Source: Alkalihalobacillus trypoxylicola (lineage in GTDB: Bacteria > Bacillota > Bacilli > Bacillales > Bacillaceae_D). From it: 41,697 nucleotides of DNA. Within the stretch, counting starts at the first letter, position 1; each line of letters starts with the position of its first letter. This document shows, piece after piece, positions 16,627-25,727 of this stretch. The DNA lies in NCBI RefSeq assembly GCF_001590785.1, contig NZ_LTAO01000017.1:1-41697 (forward strand). Reading direction: 5' to 3'. The notes below the pieces were generated by a model. That model was not told the DNA's origin, made no database searches, and saw only the letters and a list, made by a program, of their open reading frames with translations. A program made the translations under genes and the position numbers.

Positions 16627-17532
16627 CTAATGTATTTTTAACCAACTTCCTAATACTAGATCATAAGAGTTAGGAGTAAACTCTTCATAACCAGATCCTG
16701 GATAAAAAGTAATCTCACCAAAATACAATTCACCTTTGAATTCATAAAAATCAACTCTAACAAATGGAATATACTCTGAAATTTTATGGGCTAAGTCTTT
16801 CATTTCATGATATTTTTGTGGTACTGTTGTTAAGCTTCCACTGTTTGTTCTATGTTTCCTCCCAAATGGCATAAGGTTCCAGTTCTGGTCGTATATATCA
16901 ATATTAACACCCTTTTTAGTCTCTCTATTTAAGCAAACAAAAGTGCACTTCACCTTCCCATTAAAGCACATAAGTTTAAAATCATTTAAACCTAATCCTG
17001 TTTCATCTACCATATATTTTTCACAAATAATTCTTGGTTTAATGTTTTTATATGGCCACTCACGATGCACCCAAAAATACTCACGTTTTAACCATTTATT
17101 GATATCACGTCTTAATTTAGAATGATTTATTTTAGATTTATCCTTACAAATATATACATCACCTGATGTATGATTTGGTTTTAAAACAAATTGGTCTGGC
17201 AATTCATCAAAATTAATTTCATCATAACAATTATAAACTCCTAATAAAGGGATTAAGTATTTCTCTCCAATTGTTTCAGCTATATAATTCCTCACCTCAA
17301 ATTTATCAACTAGTAATGAATATTCTCTTTTTCTATTGTACAATTTTAACCATTGTAACTTTTCGTTAAATGATTGAGGGTTTGATAAGTTAAGTTTTTG
17401 TCTTAAACGCAGTTTATAATTTATCTTTATATAAGTCTCATCCGACAATAACCTAAATATTTTTGCTTTTTTTATAAGTAAATGTAATAAGAGTTGTGGT
17501 TGTTTTAGAACTTTCTTAAGTTTACTAGTCAT
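16627..17532 (-). CDS. TupA-like ATP-grasp protein
   Basis: A 301-residue member of the TupA-like ATP-grasp group, often found in capsule and teichuronopeptide loci and often annotated as glycosyltransferase. TupA of an alkaliphilic Bacillus takes part in making teichuronopeptide, so a ligase joining an amino acid or amine to a uronate is a reasonable inference here, where UDP-uronates are made. Visible features: NPQSFNEKLQWLKLYNR, LVDKFEVRNYI, FVLKPNHTSGDVYICKDK (ATP-grasp strand with Lys and a glycine-poor loop), ICEKYM, DFKLMCFNGKV, and FVRVDFYEFKGELYFGEITFYPGSG, with the metal-binding Asp/Glu residues. The start at 17532 has AAAGGACAGG upstream; an in-frame non-ATG codon 42 nt upstream does not. 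Confidence 0.82.
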   Translation of the reverse strand: MTSKLKKVLKQPQLLLHLLIKKAKIFRLLSDETYIKINYKLRLRQKLNLSNPQSFNEKLQWLKLYNRKREYSLLVDKFEVRNYIAETIGEKYLIPLLGVYNCYDEINFDELPDQFVLKPNHTSGDVYICKDKSKINHSKLRRDINKWLKREYFWVHREWPYKNIKPRIICEKYMVDETGLGLNDFKLMCFNGKVKCTFVCLNRETKKGVNIDIYDQNWNLMPFGRKHRTNSGSLTTVPQKYHEMKDLAHKISEYIPFVRVDFYEFKGELYFGEITFYPGSGYEEFTPNSYDLVLGSWLKIH

Positions 17533-17626
17533 TAACCTGTCCTTTCTTTTTATAGATAATATCTTTAAATACAATTTATCTATCTAATAAGTAGAGGTAT
17601 GGAATCACAGTTATCTTTACATTAAA

Positions 17627-18694
17627 TCAATTATTAAATATCCATTGATATGGGAATGACCCATGACTACCTATATAAATATATATATAGTACCAATGTA
17701 ATATTACATAACATAGAAGTAACCAACTTAAAAATGTCTCACCTCTATTATTTAACACTCTAATGTAATATGGTATTAATACAATGAGTACTACTTCAAA
17801 ATTCCAAGATAATCTGTTTATATAGTCTGCACCTACAAATGCTGTGAACTTAAACAGTAAACTTATTATAAAGATTGAAGAATAAAAAATTAAGAATCTA
17901 TCTCTTATTTTTAAAAATTTAAATAAGTAAAATCCTATTATAAGAAAAGGTAGACTCCTTATCAAAAAACCTAACCCTGTATCTAAAGTTTTATCATTTT
18001 CAAGGTATTTAACATAATAATCAAGTTCGGGATTCAAACTTAAAACTGGTAATAGAATTTTATCCATACTAAATATTGCTGCTAAAATTAAAAAGTATAG
18101 AAAGAATTTATAAACACCTCTATTTTTTTTGCCTATTAATTCATAAATAAAATAAACAGGAAAAAATAGCAATGCAGAATTATGAAATCCTGATGCAAAA
18201 ATAATGAGTATAGTAAATTTAATTAATTGTCTTTCTTTTATAAATTTCATACTATATAAAACAATTGACATTGTCACTACTTGTCGAACCGTATTAAATG
18301 ACATTTGATAATATAATAGCATAAACATAAACATCCCTATTCCTGGACTTAATATATTTCTATAATTCTTAAGTGCCAAGAATATAAAAGAAAACATTAT
18401 AATACCCGTTATAAAAAAAACAAGCTCAACTTCGCCACCAAGAAAAGCTACTATTTTATTTAACCCCTCATATCCCCATTCTAATCTTATGCTATTTCCA
18501 TTCCGTACTTGCTCAAAACTATTTAAATAACTATAATAATCAGTTCCGATTCCATATCTAACCGCAAAAAGAAATGATGGGAGTGTAATCATAATGATGA
18601 AACACAAAACCTTCATTATCTTCGATTTTACTTTCAAAGATAATTCGGCAAATACTGCAACTATTATTGCTAAAAACAAATAAAAGAACATCAT
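17627..18694 (-). CDS. EpsG-family polysaccharide polymerase (Wzy-type)
   Basis: A 355-residue membrane protein with about ten helices, predicted to polymerise flipped repeat units on the outer face. It belongs to the EpsG family by FLFAVRYGIGTDYYSYL near residue 45, EWGYEGLNKIVAFLGGE, and the QMSFNTVRQVVTMSIVLYSM segment followed by FHNSALLFFPVYFIY, where the Arg and His are the usual conserved polar residues in the membrane. Two adjacent ATGs follow GGAAGTGGA; the second may be used. It is very AT-rich. It lies among glycosyltransferases, as expected for a Wzy. Confidence 0.87.
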   Translation of the reverse strand: MMFFYLFLAIIVAVFAELSLKVKSKIMKVLCFIIMITLPSFLFAVRYGIGTDYYSYLNSFEQVRNGNSIRLEWGYEGLNKIVAFLGGEVELVFFITGIIMFSFIFLALKNYRNILSPGIGMFMFMLLYYQMSFNTVRQVVTMSIVLYSMKFIKERQLIKFTILIIFASGFHNSALLFFPVYFIYELIGKKNRGVYKFFLYFLILAAIFSMDKILLPVLSLNPELDYYVKYLENDKTLDTGLGFLIRSLPFLIIGFYLFKFLKIRDRFLIFYSSIFIISLLFKFTAFVGADYINRLSWNFEVVLIVLIPYYIRVLNNRGETFLSWLLLCYVILHWYYIYIYIGSHGSFPYQWIFNN

Positions 18695-18780
18695 TCCACT
18701 TCCAAAATTATTTATTTTAACTAAATATTAATTTAATAAAATTTTTAACATTTATACAAGTCTCATCAACTATATTATAT

Positions 18781-19959
18781 TTAATTCGAATTGATATGAT
18801 TTAGAAATTCATTCCAAAAGTTATTTCGCTTCTTATCTAAAATATTTTTTTGATATCTTCTTGATTCTATATGATTTTTTACAGCTATTTCTTTTGCGAA
18901 ATTTCGATTTGTTATAATATTCAATAAACTATCAGCTAATCCTTCAAAGTCACCAACTCTGTGGATACAACTATTATCAATGAGTTCAGGTATACCTCCT
19001 GCAGCTGAGCCAACCACAGGACACCCCCTACTCATTGCTTCAATTACTGCTCTTGGTAATCCTTCTTGAAAACTTGGCTGTATATATACATCAATTTTAT
19101 CAAGCCAATTAAAAACCGGTTCCCCGCTTGGTAAGACACCTGTAAAAGTCAACTTGTCGTCAACCCCTAAGCTTCTAGCCATATCATTCCATTTCTCCTT
19201 ATTACCATCACCCAGAATATGAAACTGAAAGTCTATACCCTTCTTATTTAATATTCCAATTGCTTTTAAAGCAATATCCCAGCCTTTTATTCGATTATTT
19301 AAGTTCCCTATCATACCTATATTATACTTTTCTTTTGGTAAATTTAAACTTTCGAGCCTTTTTTCCAGACTAGCTTCCATCACATCTTTTATTTCTACAT
19401 TAGATACATTTTCTATCTTACCAGAGCATGGATATCTTTCTTGAAGAAAGTCGTTTGTGACATAAATTGCATAAGGGGCATTATAAATTGCTCGTTTCAT
19501 TTTATTAAAAGCTATTGGAGCATAAATTTTAGCCTGCAATTTACCATAATTCCATAATGCATCCCATACACAAGCAACCACTTCCACAGCAAAAGGTTTC
19601 CCCATTTCTTGTGCAATACCAATGGATAAATTTCCAATTTCGCTTGGTAGTCTTGCTATTAAGGCATCTGATTCAATTAAAGCTTTTTTAATTTTTTCAA
19701 TCGCTTCAGATTTATTTTTAAACTGTGCAATAGGACCACTTAAAGATGGGATTGGTAAAAAAGATGTTTGATGTAGATCAAAATTATTGTACTTGTTTAT
19801 AGCCTCCACCTTTTTACTGTCTAATCTTGCTGCCACGATTATTTCATCAAAATGATTTAGATATCTTTTCCATACTTCATTATTAAAACTACCTGCAGTA
19901 TATAAGTTCCCGTCTAAACTCTCTTTAAAGACATGGTCATGCGCAAATACAACTTTCAT
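18781..19959 (-). CDS. family 4 glycosyltransferase
   Basis: A 392-residue GT-B fold retaining glycosyltransferase. The C-terminal donor domain shows IGMIGNLNNRIKGWDIALKAI (about residue 215), FHILGDGNKEKW, LTFTGVLPSGEPVFNWLDKIDVYIQPSFQEGLPRAVIEAMSRGCPVVGSAAGGIPEL with the E-x7-E motif (about 290-325). The N-terminal acceptor half is less conserved, as usual; AEVVACVWDALWNYGKL resembles sequences of capsular GT4 enzymes. The start has GGGGAG 6 nt upstream. It is separated by 64 bp from the upstream fusion gene. Donor sugar unknown. Confidence 0.9.
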   Translation of the reverse strand: MKVVFAHDHVFKESLDGNLYTAGSFNNEVWKRYLNHFDEIIVAARLDSKKVEAINKYNNFDLHQTSFLPIPSLSGPIAQFKNKSEAIEKIKKALIESDALIARLPSEIGNLSIGIAQEMGKPFAVEVVACVWDALWNYGKLQAKIYAPIAFNKMKRAIYNAPYAIYVTNDFLQERYPCSGKIENVSNVEIKDVMEASLEKRLESLNLPKEKYNIGMIGNLNNRIKGWDIALKAIGILNKKGIDFQFHILGDGNKEKWNDMARSLGVDDKLTFTGVLPSGEPVFNWLDKIDVYIQPSFQEGLPRAVIEAMSRGCPVVGSAAGGIPELIDNSCIHRVGDFEGLADSLLNIITNRNFAKEIAVKNHIESRRYQKNILDKKRNNFWNEFLNHINSN

Positions 19960-20023
19960 TTTATTCTCCCCAGACTAAATAACTACTATTATTATAATCT
20001 TCTAATTCAATTTTATATTAACC

Positions 20024-22033
20024 CTAATTATTATAATGATTGTAAAGTTTCAAATGTTTTTCTATATTATTAATTAGTGAATATTTTTCTTTAACTCTCA
20101 GTAAATTCTCTTCTTTTTCATAATCCATAATATGCGGATGTGCTAATAAATTTAATATCCTTTCAGAAAAACCTTCTACTGTGTTATAGACATTTTTTTT
20201 ATTCCCAACAACCTCCACAGCTCCCCCCGCATTTGTAGTTAAAACAATTGTCTTTCTACTCATTGCTTCTACTAGAGTTCTACCAAAAGATTCAGTATTG
20301 TAATCGGAAGTCAATATAAACACATCTAGTTCATAATAATATTTATTCATAGCTTCAATATCAATATTAACCAAACCTTGAAATCGTTCTCCCAATATAC
20401 TTTTTAAGTTATCGAACATATTTTGTGTATCATGTTTCGCCTTATCGTCTAAACAACCTACTGCCATTTTAACATGCAATTTATTTCCTAATTCATCATT
20501 TAATTTTTTACATATCTCTACCGCTAGTGGCCAGTTTTTCCAATCACAATAACGCCCTGCAAAACCAATTACAATTGATTTATCAGGCTTTAAGTTTTCT
20601 AGTTGATTATCATATGATTCAAAGATTTCCCCTGCAGTATTTTCTATAACTTTATACTCCACAAATTGATTTCTTTGTTCCATTGCCTCTTTCCAATAAT
20701 TCATATTAAATTTAGTTGTTGTCACTAAAACATCAAGTTCTTTCATAAAGAAGTGGAAAACTCGCTTAAAGAAGCTATTATATTTCGTATATAATCCTCT
20801 TTCTGTGTGTATTAACTTTATGTTTTTTGGTATTAATTTAAATTTACTCAATAAAGCAACAATAAAAAAGCTCACCTGTGCTTGAGTATGTATCATTTTA
20901 GGACTTTTATAAATTATTAACCTTCTTACTCTAATAATATAGCTTAAGAATACAAAAGGATTTCTAACTAGATGTTTAATTCTCTTTTTAGAATTAACAT
21001 GATAATATTCAACACCTTTTACAGGATTCGATACATCACCTGGTTGAATTACCCCGACTTTATAGTAATCTTTTATTCCTTTGATAATTATTTTAGTAGA
21101 TTCTTGTTCTCCCCCTACTGTTTCCAAACTATTATCGCTCATTAATAATATATCAATGGTTTCTTTATCTTCTTTATTTTTTTCCGACGCTATTATTGAC
21201 TCTCTTAAGTCTCGAATTTGATATTTCTCTTCACTTTCACTTAGATTTTTTTCATAAACTAAATTTCCGAAAACTTTATTAATAAATTCTATTTTTAGAC
21301 TTAATAATCTTAGTACAGGATTAAAAAAACTTGTTAGCCGTAATTTTTTATTATTCACTTCTGCAATCATACTCACTAGTTCACTTGTCCTAACATATTC
21401 TCTATTTTGTGGAAAGAAAGTACCTCGCTCTTTATTATCTAAGATTAGACGTAAAAACTCACACAAATTATCAATATATAGCATACTTCTCTGATTATCT
21501 ATGCTGGGGAAAATCGGAGTTACCCTAGCTAATTTTGCCAATTTAGCATAATTCCCTTTTGAACCTTTTCCATAAATCATTGGAGGTCTAATAATTACGA
21601 TACGAAACCTTTCATCGTTTAAACCTTCTATCCCTTCTTCAGCCTGCAATTTACTGTTACCATAAAAGTTAGTAGGCTTCGGAATTGTATCTTTAGTAAT
21701 TGGATTTTTGACTCTTGAAGCATTTCCATAAACAATTATACTACTCATAAAAATAAATTGTGTAACACCATCAGCTTTTGCTTTTTTAGCCAACTCTATA
21801 GTTAAATCACGATTCACTCGATAATACTCTTCTTCCATTTTAGGGTTTGTAGATACATGAGCAATTCCAGCTAGATGCAAGACTACATCATAATTAGCGA
21901 AATCTACTTCTTTCCAAGATTCATCTCTGACACTTATTGTATCTACCCTATATTCATTTGGGCTCTTATCTAACCATCTTATAACATTTTGACCAATGTA
22001 ACTGCTCTTACCTGTAATTAGTATCCTTTTCAT
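20024..22033 (-). CDS. fusion protein: NAD-dependent sugar epimerase/reductase + family 4 glycosyltransferase
   Basis: A 669-residue bifunctional chain. Residues 1 to about 275 form an extended short-chain dehydrogenase domain: ILITGKSSYIGQNV (NAD loop), VLHLAGIAHVS, FMSSIIVYG, NFYGNSKLQAEE (catalytic Tyr and Lys) and IIRPPMIYGKGSKGN. This is the subfamily usually encoded as a free protein of about 280 residues next to the initiating sugar transferase in Firmicutes. After a charged linker (about 275-290), IDILLMSDNSLETVGGEQES opens a GT4 domain with GFAGRYCDWKNWPLAVEICK (about 490) and YNTESFGRTLVEAMSRKTIVLTTNAGGAVEVVG (about 577-610). The ATG overlaps the stop of the sugar transferase gene in an ATGA, so initiation and this enzyme are translationally coupled. 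No frame break is seen at the joint. Confidence 0.9.
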   Translation of the reverse strand: MKRILITGKSSYIGQNVIRWLDKSPNEYRVDTISVRDESWKEVDFANYDVVLHLAGIAHVSTNPKMEEEYYRVNRDLTIELAKKAKADGVTQFIFMSSIIVYGNASRVKNPITKDTIPKPTNFYGNSKLQAEEGIEGLNDERFRIVIIRPPMIYGKGSKGNYAKLAKLARVTPIFPSIDNQRSMLYIDNLCEFLRLILDNKERGTFFPQNREYVRTSELVSMIAEVNNKKLRLTSFFNPVLRLLSLKIEFINKVFGNLVYEKNLSESEEKYQIRDLRESIIASEKNKEDKETIDILLMSDNSLETVGGEQESTKIIIKGIKDYYKVGVIQPGDVSNPVKGVEYYHVNSKKRIKHLVRNPFVFLSYIIRVRRLIIYKSPKMIHTQAQVSFFIVALLSKFKLIPKNIKLIHTERGLYTKYNSFFKRVFHFFMKELDVLVTTTKFNMNYWKEAMEQRNQFVEYKVIENTAGEIFESYDNQLENLKPDKSIVIGFAGRYCDWKNWPLAVEICKKLNDELGNKLHVKMAVGCLDDKAKHDTQNMFDNLKSILGERFQGLVNIDIEAMNKYYYELDVFILTSDYNTESFGRTLVEAMSRKTIVLTTNAGGAVEVVGNKKNVYNTVEGFSERILNLLAHPHIMDYEKEENLLRVKEKYSLINNIEKHLKLYNHYNN

Positions 22034-22653
22034 TTCGCTTGCTTCTCCTTAGTCAGTTCTGGTGCTCTTCCCGTTCCGCCTTCTACTACACCATCGCTTT
22101 TAACAACACTTAATAGAGTACCTAAGAAACATTTCACGTCCATTTTAAAACCGATTTGTTTAATATACTCTCCATCAAGCTTAGCTTTAATATCTATCGG
22201 CAGCTCATCACGACCATTAATTTGAGCCCATCCTGTTAAGCCCGGTAAAATGTCATTTGCTTGATACTTGTCTCTTTCTTTCATTAAATCATATTGATTC
22301 CATAAAGCTGGGCGAGGCCCAATAATACTCATATCACCTTTAAAAATATTCCAAATTTGAGGAAGCTCATCTAAGGATGTTTTTCTTAAAAATTTTCCGA
22401 CTCTCGTAATAAATTGGTCTGGGTCCTTCAATAAATGTGTCGGTGTATCTTTTGGTGTATCCATTTTCATCGTTCTGAATTTGTATATGTAAAAATGTGA
22501 TTTGTAAATACCTATCCTTTTTTGTTTGAAAAAAATCGGTCCCTTTGAATCTAGCTTAATTGATACAAATAACAAAAGGAAAATCGGTGATAGAATAACT
22601 AGCCCTAAAAACGATAAAATAATATCGCCCATTCTTTTAATCTTTATATACAT
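22030..22653 (-). CDS. initiating undecaprenyl-phosphate sugar phosphotransferase (PglC/EpsL-like)
   Basis: A monotopic phosphoglycosyl transferase that moves a sugar-1-phosphate from a UDP-sugar to undecaprenyl phosphate, the first step of repeat-unit assembly. Features: one N-terminal re-entrant hydrophobic segment (ILSFLGLVILSPIFLLLFVSI), GPIFFKQKRIG, YKFRTMKMDT, the catalytic-type LRKTSLDELPQIWNIFKGDMSIIGPRPAL block and GLTGWAQINGRDELP. The length (207 aa) fits the minimal family. The ATG at 22653 is chosen because GGAGTGG lies 6 nt upstream; the longer frame lacks a site. It overlaps the next gene by 4 bp (ATGA). The preferred sugar probably comes from the 4,6-dehydratase encoded upstream (inference). 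Confidence 0.93.
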   Translation of the reverse strand: MYIKIKRMGDIILSFLGLVILSPIFLLLFVSIKLDSKGPIFFKQKRIGIYKSHFYIYKFRTMKMDTPKDTPTHLLKDPDQFITRVGKFLRKTSLDELPQIWNIFKGDMSIIGPRPALWNQYDLMKERDKYQANDILPGLTGWAQINGRDELPIDIKAKLDGEYIKQIGFKMDVKCFLGTLLSVVKSDGVVEGGTGRAPELTKEKQAK

Positions 22654-22685
22654 GAGATACCACTCCAATTCTATCTTTATTTTCA

Positions 22686-22733
22686 ATAAGTGAATAAGAG
22701 ATAATCACAATTTATTACCACTTATTCACTTAT
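22686..22733 (-). other. large hairpin in the leader of the sugar transferase gene
   Basis: ATAAGTGAATAAG and CTTATTCACTTAT are exact complements enclosing a 22-nt loop. There is no T-run; it lies between a terminator and the ribosome binding site of the sugar transferase gene, so it may affect mRNA stability or read-through. Confidence 0.55.
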
Positions 22734-22738
22734 CAAAT

Positions 22739-22772
22739 AAAAAATCCACTCAATTCTCGAATGGATTTTTTA
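22739..22772 (-). terminator. strong intrinsic terminator inside the cluster, after the 4,6-dehydratase gene
   Basis: AAAAATCCA-TTC pairs with GAG-TGGATTTTTT, immediately after the dehydratase stop codon, with a T6 run. Eight more cluster genes lie downstream on the same strand with no clear new promoter. Confidence 0.85.
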
Positions 22773-22780
22773 TTAATGGT

Positions 22781-24601
22781 TTATTTTGCTTTACTTAATA
22801 AATTTAACTCTTTAACTCTGAAGTTTGAAATATCAAGTAGTCGCTCCCGCAAAACATCTCTATCTTGTTCTAAAAATTCATCAAGTAAATCATATGTGAC
22901 ATTGATATTTACTGGCGGTGTTTTTCCTCGATATATCATCGGATACACCTGTTCATTATGAACTTCGTCTTTGCTAAGCAATTCCTCAAACAACTTCTCA
23001 CCAGGACGCATCCCTGTAAATATAATAGGTATCTCCTCTTCTGTGTAACCAGATAGTTTAATTAAATTCTTTGCTAAATCAACAATTTTAACAGGTTCTC
23101 CCATATCTAAAACAAACACTTCTCCACCTTGCGCAAGTGATCCAGCCTGTAATACAAGCCGTGACGCTTCAGGAATCGTCATAAAATAACGAACCATCTC
23201 AGGATCAGTTACGGTAACAGGTCCCCCATTTTTAATTTGCTGTTTAAATAAGGGAATAACACTACCTCGACTTCCTAGCACATTACCGAATCGTACTGCA
23301 ACAAAACGAGTATCACTAATCATGTCCATATGTTGGACTATCATTTCCGCCATTCGTTTCGTTGAACCCATTACACTTGTAGGATTGACCGCTTTATCAG
23401 TTGAAATCATTACAAAAGTATTTACTCTAGCAAAATCAGCTGCTTCCGCAACATTTTTAGTTCCAATCACGTTATTTTTTACAGCTTCCTCAGGATTTCG
23501 TTCCATTAATGGCACGTGCTTATGTGCCGCTGCATGAAAGACAACATGTGGTTTTCTTTGTTCCATAATAGCAATGATTTTTTCTCGGTCCTGCACGTCA
23601 GCAATTTCTGTATCAATATTTAAATCAGGAATACTTCTTCTCATTTCCATTTCAATTGAATAAATACTATTCTCACCATGTCCTAACAGAACGAGTTGTT
23701 TAGGAGAGAAACGTGCAAGCTGACGACAAATCTCTGAACCAATTGAACCACCGGCACCGGTTACTAATATCGTTTTATCAGTAATATAATCAGCAATTCC
23801 ATCAATATCTAATTTTACGGGATCTCTACCAAGTAAATCCTCTACTTCGACATCTTTAAATTGATTCACTGATACTGTACCTAACATTAAATCTTCGATT
23901 CTTGGGAGGATTTGTGTTTTAACGTCAGTCTTTGAACACTCCTGAAATATATGCTGTAAATCATGACGATTTAACGAAGGAATTGCAATGACAATATGTT
24001 CAATTCTATACTCTTGGACTAACCTTGTAATATCTTGTACATTTCCTAAAACAGGCACATCTAATATCTCTAAATGCATCTTATTATTATCATCATCAAT
24101 AAACCCTACCGGATTAAGCTCTGGCTTATCACTTTGCTTTAGCTGTCTAACAATCATCGTACCCGCATTACCGGCTCCGATAATTAATGTACGTTTCCCC
24201 TTATATTTCGGTCGCATATATGTATCTCGATAAAGCCTCCAAGCAAATCGCGAGCCACCAATTAGGATAATATGCATCATCCATGTAATGACTAAGGTTC
24301 GTAAAGATACACTTCCAAATAAGATTGCTTGAGATAAAGCCGTTACAGCAATAGAGCAGCTGACTGCATAAAAAATATTGGTTAACTCATTGACACTGGC
24401 ATATTGCCAAGCTTTTTTATAAAGCTTAAAAACACCAGCAAAAACATGATGACTCAATAATAAAATAATTGAACTTAATATTAATATCATTGATAAAAGA
24501 TTTCCAGAAGGACTTAACAAAAAGAAGCTAATAAAAATTGAGGTCATCACAATTAATGAATCGACACCTATTAATAGCCATAATCGCTTCTTATAAGACA
24601 T
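22781..24601 (-). CDS. membrane UDP-N-acetylglucosamine 4,6-dehydratase (EpsC/PglF/WbpM family)
   Basis: A long-form nucleotide-sugar 4,6-dehydratase, making a 4-keto-6-deoxy-HexNAc for the first sugar. Four N-terminal membrane helices (about residues 5-110) precede a CoA-binding-like Rossmann region (KGKRTLIIGAGNAGTMIVRQL, near 145) and the catalytic short-chain dehydrogenase domain (ILVTGAGGSIGSEICRQL, near 285). VFHAAAHKHVPLMERNPEEAVKNN and ISTDKAVNPTSVMGSTKRMAEM show the S-M-K triad with Met in place of the usual Tyr, as in the WbpM-like branch. FRFGNVLGSRGSVIPLF-type sequence follows. The ATG at 24601 has AAGGGGG upstream with a 9-nt gap. It starts 35 bp after galU and is probably co-transcribed with it. 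Confidence 0.93.
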   Translation of the reverse strand: MSYKKRLWLLIGVDSLIVMTSIFISFFLLSPSGNLLSMILILSSIILLLSHHVFAGVFKLYKKAWQYASVNELTNIFYAVSCSIAVTALSQAILFGSVSLRTLVITWMMHIILIGGSRFAWRLYRDTYMRPKYKGKRTLIIGAGNAGTMIVRQLKQSDKPELNPVGFIDDDNNKMHLEILDVPVLGNVQDITRLVQEYRIEHIVIAIPSLNRHDLQHIFQECSKTDVKTQILPRIEDLMLGTVSVNQFKDVEVEDLLGRDPVKLDIDGIADYITDKTILVTGAGGSIGSEICRQLARFSPKQLVLLGHGENSIYSIEMEMRRSIPDLNIDTEIADVQDREKIIAIMEQRKPHVVFHAAAHKHVPLMERNPEEAVKNNVIGTKNVAEAADFARVNTFVMISTDKAVNPTSVMGSTKRMAEMIVQHMDMISDTRFVAVRFGNVLGSRGSVIPLFKQQIKNGGPVTVTDPEMVRYFMTIPEASRLVLQAGSLAQGGEVFVLDMGEPVKIVDLAKNLIKLSGYTEEEIPIIFTGMRPGEKLFEELLSKDEVHNEQVYPMIYRGKTPPVNINVTYDLLDEFLEQDRDVLRERLLDISNFRVKELNLLSKAK

Positions 24602-24636
24602 AACACTCGTCCCCCTTTCTTCAAACAATTCTCATT

Positions 24637-25524
24637 TTAAACTTTTAAGTCTTCTGATTGACTTATATAAGACTTCATGACATTCATTAAGTCTTCTCTT
24701 AATTCAGGTCGTTGTAACGCAAAATCTAAGGTGGTTAAGACAAAGCCTAGCTTTTCACCGACATCATAACGCTTTCCATCAAAATCATAAGCATATACAC
24801 CTTGTTGCTCATTTAAGCGCTGTATCGCATCTGTTAATTGTATTTCACCACCAGCTCCACTTTCTTGATTTTCTAATAAATCAAAGATTTCTGGGGTTAA
24901 TACGTATCTTCCCATGATCGCTAAATTAGAAGGAGCGGTTCCCTGTTTTGGTTTCTCAACAAAACTTTCTACTTCATAGGTTTTCCCAAATTTTTCAGAA
25001 GGAGCGACAATCCCATAACGGTGCGTCTCTTCATCTGGTACGGTTTGAACGCCAATGACTGAGGCACCCTTTTCTTCATAAACATTGATTAACTGTTTTG
25101 TGCAGGGAACCTCAGACTGAACAATATCATCACCCAGTAGAACAGCAAAAGGTTCATCACCAATAAATTTCCTTGCGCACCAAACCGCATGCCCTAACCC
25201 TTTAGGTTCCTTTTGACGTATATAATGAATATCTACCTTAGATGTAGCCACTACTTTATCTAATAGTTCAAGCTTTTGTTTTTCTAATAGATTTTGTTCC
25301 AATTCAAATGCGTGGTCAAAATGATCCTCAATTGCCCTTTTTCCTTTTCCTGTTACGATAATTATATCCTCAATCCCTGCCTCTACTGCTTCTTCTATAA
25401 TATATTGTATCGTTGGTTTATCTACAATTGGTAACATTTCCTTTGGCATCGCCTTTGTAGCAGGTAAAAATCTTGTCCCTAATCCCGCTGCAGGTATGAT
25501 TGCTTTTTTGACTGGTTTTGTCAT
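24637..25524 (-). CDS. galU: UTP-glucose-1-phosphate uridylyltransferase (GtaB/GalU)
   Basis: Makes UDP-glucose from UTP and glucose-1-phosphate, the entry point for the two dehydrogenases and GalE of this window. The 295-residue protein has the family signature [40 protein letters not shown] at the N-terminus (nucleotide loop and Lys), [13 protein letters not shown]-type sequence ([16 protein letters not shown]), [10 protein letters not shown] (metal Asp) and [31 protein letters not shown] precedes the ATG. It is the first gene after the EAR-like leader and its terminator, so it heads the structural part of the cluster. A second genomic copy for teichoic acids would be usual in Bacillus; I cannot see that here. 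Confidence 0.95.
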   Translation of the reverse strand: MTKPVKKAIIPAAGLGTRFLPATKAMPKEMLPIVDKPTIQYIIEEAVEAGIEDIIIVTGKGKRAIEDHFDHAFELEQNLLEKQKLELLDKVVATSKVDIHYIRQKEPKGLGHAVWCARKFIGDEPFAVLLGDDIVQSEVPCTKQLINVYEEKGASVIGVQTVPDEETHRYGIVAPSEKFGKTYEVESFVEKPKQGTAPSNLAIMGRYVLTPEIFDLLENQESGAGGEIQLTDAIQRLNEQQGVYAYDFDGKRYDVGEKLGFVLTTLDFALQRPELREDLMNVMKSYISQSEDLKV

Positions 25525-25561
25525 CTCAAAACCTCCTAAATTTTCAAAATTTATATTCCTT

Positions 25562-25587
25562 AAAAAAAGAAATTCAAACCTGAATTT
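25562..25587 (-). terminator. intrinsic terminator in the leader of galU
   Basis: On the minus strand GAAATTCA-GGTT-TGAATTTC is followed by TTTTTTTA. It lies between the structured leader RNA and galU, so every transcript entering the cluster from upstream meets it. Confidence 0.85.
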
Positions 25588-25603
25588 CCTTTTTCAAAAA
25601 ATA

Positions 25604-25720
25604 TATGTAGGGCATTCAACCCATCCTCACACTATACCAACGATAACATTGTATCTAAGGTGATAAACCCACAGCATAGTCGAGTGCCTCCATTGATAAA
25701 GGTAAGGAGACATCCCCTTA
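25604..25720 (-). ncRNA. EAR-like (epsC-motif-like) structured leader RNA
   Basis: A non-coding stretch between the phosphatase gene and galU folds strongly as minus-strand RNA. UGUCUCC (25712-25706) pairs with GGAGGCA (25691-25685), ACUAUGC (25680-25674) with GUAUAGU (25637-25631), and GUGGG (about 25671-25667) can pair with CCUAC (about 25613-25609) across the second stem, a possible pseudoknot. Each stem includes a G-U pair that would be a mismatch on the plus strand, which fixes the transcribed strand. Position (near the 5' end of an exopolysaccharide operon), size (about 120 nt) and the following terminators match the EAR antiterminator RNA of Bacillales eps and capsule operons. I could not compare with the Rfam model, so the family call is inference. 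Confidence 0.62.
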
Positions 25721-25727
25721 TGATACT

